From Clostridia bacterium (GTDB lineage: Bacteria; Bacillota; Clostridia; Oscillospirales; Butyricicoccaceae): a DNA stretch of 6,841 bases. The stretch lies in contig JAFQVZ010000224.1 of assembly GCA_017407765.1 (NCBI GenBank), forward strand, positions 1 to 6,841. Reading direction: 5' to 3'. Both the position numbers and the translations under genes were made by a program. Position 1 is the stretch's first letter. Each line of letters begins with the position of its first letter. The notes under the pieces were generated by a model. That model saw only the letters and a list, made by a program, of their open reading frames with translations. It was not told the origin of the DNA and made no database searches. Shown piece after piece: positions 1 through 4,903 of the stretch.

Positions 1-1
1 G

Positions 2-139
2 AGATTCGGACTTGATCGGGAGGAGGGAATGACACAGAAGGAGGTTGCCGATGCTATGGGGATATCTCAGTCGTATATATCACGACTTGAGAAAAGGATC
101 ATTGCCCGGCTTAAGAAGGAATTGCTTAAAAAGATGTGA
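2..139 (+). CDS. sigE: RNA polymerase sporulation sigma-E factor, C-terminal end (5' truncated)
   Basis: The reading frame is open from the window edge and ends at TGA 137-139, giving the last 45 residues of a sigma-70 family protein. The visible part is region 4.2, the helix-turn-helix that contacts the -35 promoter element. It contains [20 protein letters not shown] followed by a basic tail ([15 protein letters not shown]). This tail, with the [14 protein letters not shown] signature, closely matches the C-terminus of Bacillus and Clostridium sigma-E. Sigma-E is the early mother-cell sigma factor of sporulation, made as a membrane-associated pro-protein and activated by SpoIIGA. The N-terminus and pro-sequence lie outside the window, as would spoIIGA if the usual order holds. 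A sigG gene next downstream supports sigE over sigK. It is too short to test for mutations elsewhere in the protein. Confidence 0.9.
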   Translation, partial: RFGLDREEGMTQKEVADAMGISQSYISRLEKRIIARLKKELLKKM

Positions 140-151
140 TTAAAACATCCA

Positions 152-187
152 TTTCCTGTCAATACTGTTTTCAGGACAGGCAGGAAA
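152..187 (+). promoter_or_regulatory. Potential Shine-Dalgarno-sequestering hairpin in the sigG leader
   Basis: Bases 152-160 (TTTCCTGTC) can pair with 179-187 (GGCAGGAAA) in a 9-bp stem with one G-U pair and an 18-base loop. The 3' arm contains most of the sigG Shine-Dalgarno sequence (182-189). A competing 6-bp perfect stem, CCTGTC 155-160 with GACAGG 175-180, would leave the Shine-Dalgarno free. Three CAGG copies (172, 177, 181) compete for the one CCTG. No U-tract follows either stem, so this is not an intrinsic terminator. In B. subtilis, leader secondary structure is among the features known to lower sigG translation; a similar role here is inference. No folding calculation was run. Confidence 0.5.
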
Positions 188-189
188 GG
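182..189 (+). promoter_or_regulatory. Ribosome binding site of sigG (decides the start)
   Basis: AGGAAAGG lies 9 bases before ATG 199. It abuts ATG 190 with no spacing, so 190 is an unlikely start. The GTG at 136 has no comparable site, and using it would add 21 residues absent from the sigma-G family. The site therefore selects ATG 199. Confidence 0.75.
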
Positions 190-198
190 ATGATCTTA

Positions 199-969
199 AT
201 GCAGCTTAAAGTTGAGATATGCGGAGTTAATACATCGGAACTTGTGGTTCTGAAAAATGAAAAGACGATGGAACTTCTTGCAAAGGTGCGCGAGGGGGAT
301 ATGAAAGCACGCGACGAACTTGTGTGCGGCAATCTGAGGCTCATTCTGTCGGTGGTACAGCGGTTTTCCGGCAGAGGCGAGCCAATGGACGACCTCTTTC
401 AGGTGGGGTGCATCGGCCTGATGAAGGCGATAGATAATTTCGATCTGACTCAGGGCGTGAGATTCAGCACTTATGCCGTTCCAATGATAATCGGAGAGAT
501 ACGGCGGTATCTGCGTGACAACAGTGTTATAAGGGTCAGCCGCTCCATGAGAGACAATGCCTACCGGGCTCTTTCGATAAAGGAAAAGCTGACAAATGAA
601 CTTTCGCGTGAACCTACTGTTGACGAGATAGCAAAAGAAATGGGAGTGAAAAGGGAAGAGGTGGTGTTCGCCCTTGGAGCAATTGCCGACCCCATATCGC
701 TGTATGAACCAGTTTTTCAGGATGGCACCGAAACAGTATGCGTTATGGATCAGGTAAAAGATGAAAAGAACACCGATGACAGTTGGATAAATCATATCCT
801 TATGAAAGAGGCGATGGACAGCCTCAGCGAACGTGAGAAAAGAATACTGGCTCTGCGTTTTTACGATGGCAAAACCCAGATGGAGGTAGCAGCTGAGATA
901 GGGATATCCCAGGCGCAGGTGTCGAGGCTCGAGAAGGGCGTTATAGACAAAATTAAAAAGAATCTTTAA
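199..969 (+). CDS. sigG: RNA polymerase sporulation sigma-G factor (late forespore)
   Basis: This 256-residue sigma-70 family protein is close to the roughly 260 residues of B. subtilis sigma-G. It directs core RNA polymerase to late forespore genes such as those for small acid-soluble proteins, germination receptors and DNA repair. The N-terminal signature KVEICGV (residues 4-10) is specific to sigma-G. Region 2 spans about 40-110, with DDLFQVGCIGLMKAIDNFD for core binding and -10 recognition and RFSTYAVPMIIGEIRRYLRD. Region 3 is about 117-180 and region 4 about 200-255, with a helix-turn-helix at 226-247 (TQMEVAAEIGISQAQVSRLE). The start at 199 is set by the ribosome site and by the match to the KVEICGV N-terminus; two in-frame upstream starts (GTG 136, ATG 190) are less likely. 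In relatives it is transcribed by sigma-F and by sigma-G itself, but no convincing promoter of that type is visible upstream. Residue 43 is Cys where B. subtilis sigma-G has Asn45. The gene ends just before a terminator. Confidence 0.96.
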   Translation: MQLKVEICGVNTSELVVLKNEKTMELLAKVREGDMKARDELVCGNLRLILSVVQRFSGRGEPMDDLFQVGCIGLMKAIDNFDLTQGVRFSTYAVPMIIGEIRRYLRDNSVIRVSRSMRDNAYRALSIKEKLTNELSREPTVDEIAKEMGVKREEVVFALGAIADPISLYEPVFQDGTETVCVMDQVKDEKNTDDSWINHILMKEAMDSLSEREKRILALRFYDGKTQMEVAAEIGISQAQVSRLEKGVIDKIKKNL

Positions 970-980
970 TGACTCATTAT

Positions 981-1010
981 GCGTCACCATAAGGTGGCGC
1001 CTTTCTTTTT
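981..1010 (+). terminator. Intrinsic terminator after sigG
   Basis: GCGTCACC (981-988) pairs with GGTGGCGC (993-1000) in an 8-bp GC-rich stem with one U-G pair and the tetraloop ATAA. CTTTCTTTTT (1001-1010) follows at once. It starts 11 bases after the sigG stop codon and separates the sporulation operon from the murB operon. Confidence 0.92.
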
Positions 1011-1011
1011 A

Positions 1012-1040
1012 TAGCAATTTTTTAAGAAATATGATATAAT
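1012..1040 (+). promoter_or_regulatory. Putative sigma-A promoter of the murB-rapZ-yvcK-whiA-dnaE operon
   Basis: A perfect -10 hexamer TATAAT (1035-1040) carries an upstream TG at the extended -10 position (TGATATAAT from 1032). Seventeen bases upstream is a poor -35 candidate, TAGCAA (1012-1017, three of six matches), so the extended -10 probably carries recognition. Transcription would start near 1047, leaving a leader of about 80 bases before murB. The site lies just past the sigG terminator and in the only sizeable gap of the window. The region around it is AT-rich. No other comparably good promoter was seen up to dnaE. Confidence 0.7.
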
Positions 1041-1110
1041 GACTATGATTACGTATATTTGTTGTAATTTTAAGATAAAGAGCGGCATATATAGCTGTAA
1101 AGTATGTTTC

Positions 1111-1117
1111 AGAGGAG
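1111..1117 (+). promoter_or_regulatory. Ribosome binding site of murB (supports the TTG start)
   Basis: AGAGGAG lies 8 bases before TTG 1126. An in-frame TAA at 1123-1125 sits immediately upstream of that TTG, so no earlier start is possible. This pins the start of murB to an unusual codon. Confidence 0.85.
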
Positions 1118-1125
1118 TTTTTTAA

Positions 1126-2037
1126 TTGAAAACCATACTTGATATATTAAAGGAAAGCGGCGTGTCTTTCAGAGAAAACGAGCCTCTTTCCAGGCACACA
1201 TCTTTCCGTATAGGCGGCCCTGCAAAGTTTTTTGCCGAGCCTTCGTCGAGAGATGAAATAGTATTTCTTTTGAGAGAGCTCAGAAGAAGCAGTCTTCCTT
1301 ACTTTATAATGGGCAACGGTTCCAATCTTCTGGCTCGTGATGAGGGGTTTGACGGCCTTGTCATCATGCTGGGAGAAAAGTTTGCCCGCATCACAAGCAA
1401 TGGGTGCAGCATAACGGCCGAGGCGGGTGCGCTTATGTCCAGAATAGCGCGTACGGCGCTTGAGCTTGAGCTGACCGGCTTTGAGTTTGCACATGGCATT
1501 CCCGGGTCTTTTGGCGGCGGTGTGTTCATGAATGCCGGAGCCTACGGCGGAGAACTTAAAGACATTGTTGCAGAAGTCGAATACATAGACGAGGATCTTG
1601 AAATAAAGACCTGCAGCGGCAGTGAAGCAAACTTCGTCTATCGCGGCAGTCGTTTTAAAGACAACAGGGCACTGGTTATCCTCAGTGCACGGGTCGATCT
1701 GCAAAAGGGCAGCAAAGCCGAGATAGAAGAAAAAATGCGTGACCTTGCTGCAAGAAGGCGCGATAAGCAGCCGCTTGAGTTTCCCAGTGCGGGCAGTACA
1801 TTCAAGCGTCCTGAAGGATATTATGCTGCCAAGCTGATCGAGGACTGCGGCCTCAAAGGCTTCAGTGTAGGCGGGGCACAGGTTTCCGAGAAGCATTCCG
1901 GCTTTGTCATCAACACAGGCGGAGCCACTTTTGCGGATGTCTATGAGCTTACCGAGCAGATAAAGGCAAAGGTAATGAAGCAGTATGGTGTTGAGCTCGA
2001 ACGCGAAGTCGAGATCATGAAGCCCTTTAAAAAGTAA
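1126..2037 (+). CDS. murB: UDP-N-acetylenolpyruvoylglucosamine reductase
   Basis: MurB is the cytoplasmic FAD enzyme that uses NADPH to reduce UDP-GlcNAc-enolpyruvate to UDP-N-acetylmuramate, the second committed step of peptidoglycan synthesis. The 303 residues match the shorter type II form usual in Gram-positives. Residues 18-34 carry N-x-PLSRHTSFRIGGPA. The FAD-binding region includes MGNGSNLLARDEGFDG (62-77) and GFEFAHGIPGSFGGGVFMNA (118-137). The type-diagnostic YRGSRF is at 172-177, with Arg173 as the expected active-site arginine. SAGSTFKRPEG (221-231) supplies Ser224, the expected proton donor to the substrate carbon. Glu294 in EREVEIM is the expected C-terminal catalytic glutamate. 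All catalytic positions appear intact. The start is TTG 1126, backed by a good ribosome site and an in-frame stop directly upstream. It is the first gene of the operon, and rapZ follows 35 bases later. Confidence 0.97.
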   Translation: MKTILDILKESGVSFRENEPLSRHTSFRIGGPAKFFAEPSSRDEIVFLLRELRRSSLPYFIMGNGSNLLARDEGFDGLVIMLGEKFARITSNGCSITAEAGALMSRIARTALELELTGFEFAHGIPGSFGGGVFMNAGAYGGELKDIVAEVEYIDEDLEIKTCSGSEANFVYRGSRFKDNRALVILSARVDLQKGSKAEIEEKMRDLAARRRDKQPLEFPSAGSTFKRPEGYYAAKLIEDCGLKGFSVGGAQVSEKHSGFVINTGGATFADVYELTEQIKAKVMKQYGVELEREVEIMKPFKK

Positions 2038-2072
2038 AAGAGATAAAAAGAGAAGTTTAAGCGAGGATAAAG

Positions 2073-2930
2073 ATGGATTGTTTGATCATTTCTGGAATGA
2101 GCGGTGCAGGCAAAAGTCTGACTGTAGACGTACTTGAAGATATAGGCTATTATTGCGTAGACAATATGCCCGTCAGGCTTATTCCCGGATTTGTAGAGCT
2201 TTTTATGGATAGTTCGGCCAAGTATAAAAGGGTGGCTTTTGTAGTTGATGTCAGAAGCGAGCAGGACTTTGAGCGTCTGTTCACCACATTGGACGAGGTG
2301 CGCCTTAAAGGGGCAAGATGCAGTGTGCTCTTCCTTGACTGCAGTGATGAGCGCCTGCTCAACCGCTATAAGGAAACCCGCCGCCGCCATCCTCTTGATA
2401 CATACGGAAAGGGAATAGTTGAGGCAATTGCGGAAGAGCGCCGCATCCTCGAGGTCGTCAAGGCCAAGGCCGATTATCTTATCGACACAACAGTTCTGTC
2501 TTCATCGGGACTTCGAACACATCTGACCAACCTTTTCTGCGAAGAAGGGCAGAAAATGATGGTCATCAGCATAAATACTTTTGGCTTCAAGCACGGTATC
2601 CCTCATGAATCGGATATGGTGTTTGATGTCCGTTTTCTTAAAAATCCTTATTATGTTCCCGAAATGCGCGACAGAACGGGCCTTGATAAGGATGTGTATG
2701 ATTATGTCTTCCAGACCCCTGCGGCAAGCATCTTTTCCGAAAAGCTTTTCTCGATGCTTGATTTTCTCATCCCTCTCTATATCCGCGAGGGAAGAACTTC
2801 GCTTGTGGTCTCCATTGGCTGCACGGGCGGACATCACCGCTCGGTCGCTATTGCGGAAAAGCTTTATGCCGACCTTAAGGAGAAGGGACATAATGTAATG
2901 ATCCGACACAGAGATCTTGCAAAGGATTGA
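2073..2930 (+). CDS. rapZ: RapZ/YvcJ family P-loop nucleotide-binding protein
   Basis: This 285-residue protein has the standard length and architecture of the RapZ/YvcJ family. The Walker A loop GMSGAGKS is at 8-15, followed by the family pattern DIGYYCVDNMP (23-33). A hydrophobic strand ending in an acidic residue (RVAFVVDVRS, 53-62) may be Walker B, and RYKETRRRHPL lies at 98-108. The C-terminal domain carries FGFKHGIP (170-177), FDVRFLKNPYY (184-194) and the invariant GCTGGHHRSV (249-258). B. subtilis YvcJ binds and hydrolyses ATP and GTP and affects competence. E. coli RapZ is an RNA-binding adaptor that controls glmS through GlmZ, and it senses glucosamine-6-phosphate. The C-terminus here (RHRDLAKD) lacks the basic cluster that E. 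coli RapZ uses for RNA, so an sRNA role should not be assumed. The ATG at 2073 has AGGA at 2064-2067, a 5-base spacing. Its stop lies 2 bases before the preferred yvcK start. Confidence 0.95.
   Translation: MDCLIISGMSGAGKSLTVDVLEDIGYYCVDNMPVRLIPGFVELFMDSSAKYKRVAFVVDVRSEQDFERLFTTLDEVRLKGARCSVLFLDCSDERLLNRYKETRRRHPLDTYGKGIVEAIAEERRILEVVKAKADYLIDTTVLSSSGLRTHLTNLFCEEGQKMMVISINTFGFKHGIPHESDMVFDVRFLKNPYYVPEMRDRTGLDKDVYDYVFQTPAASIFSEKLFSMLDFLIPLYIREGRTSLVVSIGCTGGHHRSVAIAEKLYADLKEKGHNVMIRHRDLAKD
2921..2926 (+). promoter_or_regulatory. Ribosome binding site of yvcK inside the rapZ 3' end
   Basis: AAAGGA lies 6 bases before ATG 2933 but directly touches the alternative TTG at 2927. Spacing and codon choice favour ATG 2933. 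The site lies within the last codons of rapZ, which fits translational coupling. Confidence 0.65.
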
Positions 2931-2932
2931 TT

Positions 2933-4006
2933 ATGGAGCTATATCACGAAAATGAGTTCCTCAGGGAGGATGCGGTAAAGGCCGCCAAGGCTGCCGGGAG
3001 AAGGATAGTTGCCATCGGCGGCGGCACCGGCCTATCGGCTCTTCTGCTGGGACTTAAAGAATACACCGATAATATCACCGCCGTAGTCACAGTCACCGAC
3101 GACGGCGGCGGTTCGGGCAAGATTCGCGAGGAGTTCGGCGTTCTTCCGCCGGGCGATATCCGAAACTGCCTGCTGGCATTGGCCAACACCAGCTCGATGA
3201 TGAGTGATGTTCTGAATTATCGTTTTACCGAGGGCAGCCTTAAGGGACAGAGCTTCGGCAATCTCTTCCTGCTGGCGCTCAATCAGATATGCGGCTCGTT
3301 TGACAGAGCTGTGGCCAATATGAATGAGATACTGGCGGTAACGGGAAGGGTGCTTCCGGTTACCAATACCAATGTGAATCTCAGAGCTGTTTTTGAAGAC
3401 GGAAGTACAGTTAACGGCGAGACCGCAATCACTTCCAAGAAAAAAGACACACATCTCAATATTGCTCAGATAGATATCATACCTCATGCCGCTGTCGCGC
3501 TTGACAGCGTCATCGATGCGATAAACGAGGCCGACCTCATTATCCTTGGCCCGGGCAGCCTTTATACCAGTGTTATACCCAATCTGCTGGTCGGCAATGT
3601 GGCAAATGCCATAAAGAGGTCGCCCGCCTATAAGGTATATGTCCAGAATATCATGACACAGGACGGCGAAACAGAAAACTTCACCGCATCTGAGCATATA
3701 AGCGAGATAAACCGATACGGAAAAGGCCACCTGGTCGATGTCTGTATCTACAATACAACACCCGTCAGAAGAAGCCTTCTCGAGGCATACAGCCGCGAAA
3801 ACAGCTTCCCTGTAGAGGTGGATAAAGCGAAAATAGACGAAATGGGGATAAAACTGTTTGGCGCCGAGATCCTTGCGCGCGACAATATGCTTGTTCGCCA
3901 TGACCCCCTTCGTCTTGCTTACAACATAATGCTTATGGCAAATATCATGGTTCCCCGAAAGGGAATGGCAGGGAAATACGATCAGATGCTGCTTGAACGG
4001 GAGTAA
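2933..4006 (+). CDS. yvcK: YvcK family gluconeogenesis/morphology factor (CofD-like, UDP-sugar-binding)
   Basis: This 357-residue protein belongs to the YvcK (UPF0052) branch of the CofD-like family. B. subtilis YvcK is needed for growth on gluconeogenic carbon sources and for normal cell shape, and it binds UDP-sugars such as UDP-GlcNAc; no enzymatic reaction is established. Motifs in order are VAIGGGTGLS (26-35, glycine-rich nucleotide loop), TVTDDGGGSG (53-62), PPGDIRNCLLALA (72-84), SFGNLFL (107-113), LGPGSLYTSVIPNLLV (205-220) and NIMTQDGETENF (239-250), all typical of the family. It exceeds the roughly 317-residue Bacillus protein, partly through about 23 charged residues before the glycine loop. 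The start at ATG 2933 is preferred; TTG 2927, overlapping the rapZ stop, would add only two residues. It sits between rapZ and whiA, as in most Firmicutes, and whiA begins 3 bases after its stop. Phosphorylation by a PrkC-type kinase is known in relatives but cannot be judged here. Confidence 0.95.
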   Translation: MELYHENEFLREDAVKAAKAAGRRIVAIGGGTGLSALLLGLKEYTDNITAVVTVTDDGGGSGKIREEFGVLPPGDIRNCLLALANTSSMMSDVLNYRFTEGSLKGQSFGNLFLLALNQICGSFDRAVANMNEILAVTGRVLPVTNTNVNLRAVFEDGSTVNGETAITSKKKDTHLNIAQIDIIPHAAVALDSVIDAINEADLIILGPGSLYTSVIPNLLVGNVANAIKRSPAYKVYVQNIMTQDGETENFTASEHISEINRYGKGHLVDVCIYNTTPVRRSLLEAYSRENSFPVEVDKAKIDEMGIKLFGAEILARDNMLVRHDPLRLAYNIMLMANIMVPRKGMAGKYDQMLLERE

Positions 4007-4009
4007 GAT

Positions 4010-4903
4010 ATGACTTTTACAGAAGAAATTAAAAATGAATTATGCAAAAGCCAGATCACAGGAAGCTGCTGTGCAAGCGCCGAGGCTCTTGGTATGCTGC
4101 TTTACGGCAATCGCTTTGCGCCCGAGAAGATAAAGCTTGTTTCTTCCTCCCATGAAGTGCGGAAGAGAGCTCAGATCCTTTTCGGAGGGCTTTTCGGCTG
4201 CGATTTCAGCGAGGACGGCAGGGAAGATTCGCTTATGAATGACGATCCCGAGCTTATTCGCAGCATCTTCGAATGGTACGGATATCAGTATAATAATTCT
4301 GCCCTTAACCTTAATAGGGCAGTGATAGAAGAAGAGTGCTGCAAATCGTCTTTCCTGCGCGGATGCTTCCTTATGGGTGGATATGTGACAGCGGGAAAAA
4401 AGGGCTATCATCTTGAACTGGTTACCCCTCATTATAGTGTATCCCGTCAGGTCAGCACGCTGCTTTATGAGATGGGTATGGAGCCAGGCTCGGTCACACG
4501 ACGCAGCAACTATGTTCTTTATTATAAAAACAGCGAGCTCATCGAAAGCTTTCTCACCGCTATCGGAGCTACCGGCGCCGCCATGGATCTTATGCTCAAA
4601 AAGGTAGAGAAGGCTCTTGTCAATGAGGTCAACCGTAAGGTAAACTGCGAAACGGCTAACCTCAGCAAGACTATAGATGCAGCCAATGCTCAGATAGATG
4701 CTATCCGTTATCTTGACGATCACGGCCATATTGAGGGTCTTTCGTCCGATCTTCAGCTGACAGCGGCCATAAGGGTCCAGTTTCCCATGGCATCGCTCAG
4801 CGAGCTTGCATCCAAGTTTGATCCTCCGATTTCCAAGCCGGGGCTCAGCAGCCGCCTTAAGCGCCTTATAAAGATCGCAGAGGAGAGAAAAAATAATGAC
4901 TGA
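4010..4903 (+). CDS. whiA: DNA-binding protein WhiA
   Basis: This 297-residue protein has the WhiA layout: an N-terminal domain related to LAGLIDADG homing endonucleases and a C-terminal helix-turn-helix. The N-terminus (FTEEIKNELCK, 3-13, then CC at 20-21) and the second CC pair before FLRGCFLMGGYV (115-126) are family landmarks. The homing-endonuclease motif is degenerate, with Gly where catalytic acidic residues would be, so nuclease activity is not expected. NRKVNCETANLSKTIDAAN (208-226) leads into the DNA-binding domain at about 240-290 (SLSELASKF, then ISKPGLSSRLKRL). WhiA is a sporulation transcription factor in Streptomyces; in B. subtilis it is nucleoid-associated and affects cell division, chromosome segregation and fatty acid composition. 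The ATG at 4010 has GGGAG at 3999-4003 overlapping the yvcK stop region. Its 3' end overlaps dnaE by 8 bases. Confidence 0.95.
   Translation: MTFTEEIKNELCKSQITGSCCASAEALGMLLYGNRFAPEKIKLVSSSHEVRKRAQILFGGLFGCDFSEDGREDSLMNDDPELIRSIFEWYGYQYNNSALNLNRAVIEEECCKSSFLRGCFLMGGYVTAGKKGYHLELVTPHYSVSRQVSTLLYEMGMEPGSVTRRSNYVLYYKNSELIESFLTAIGATGAAMDLMLKKVEKALVNEVNRKVNCETANLSKTIDAANAQIDAIRYLDDHGHIEGLSSDLQLTAAIRVQFPMASLSELASKFDPPISKPGLSSRLKRLIKIAEERKNND
4881..4886 (+). promoter_or_regulatory. Ribosome binding site of dnaE inside whiA
   Basis: AGGAGA lies 9 bases before ATG 4896 and within the last codons of whiA. It supports ATG 4896 as the dnaE start, which also gives the expected short N-terminus before the HLHVHTEYS motif. 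Confidence 0.85.

Noticed and set aside
124..152. Possible sigma-F/sigma-G-type promoter: GCTTA (124-128) and CATCCAT (146-152)
   Set aside because: GCTTA fits a loose -35 pattern, but the -10 match is poor, so it cannot be supported from sequence alone.
136..198. A longer sigG starting at GTG 136 (21 more residues, overlapping the sigE stop) or at ATG 190
   Set aside because: The extra residues are not part of sigma-G proteins, which begin a few residues before KVEICGV. GTG 136 lacks a ribosome site, and the Shine-Dalgarno abuts ATG 190 without spacing.
29..945. Similar segments [12 protein letters not shown] (sigE) and GISQAQVSRLEK (sigG) as a DNA repeat
   Set aside because: They are homologous helix-turn-helix regions of two paralogous sigma factors with diverged codons, not a DNA repeat element.
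196..990. Long open frames on the - strand opposite sigG, murB, yvcK, whiA and dnaE
   Set aside because: They mirror well-conserved + strand genes, resemble no known family and lie in a fully co-directional operon; they are shadows of coding constraint.
1062..1091. Second promoter candidate before murB: TTGTAA (1062-1067) and CATATA (1086-1091), 18-base spacer
   Set aside because: Weak -10 hexamer, and it is overshadowed by the perfect extended -10 at 1032-1040; chance matches are common in this AT-rich leader.
4352..4387. LAGLIDADG-like motif in whiA as evidence of an active homing endonuclease or intron-borne element
   Set aside because: WhiA proteins carry a degenerate, non-catalytic version of this domain, and the gene sits in its normal chromosomal context.
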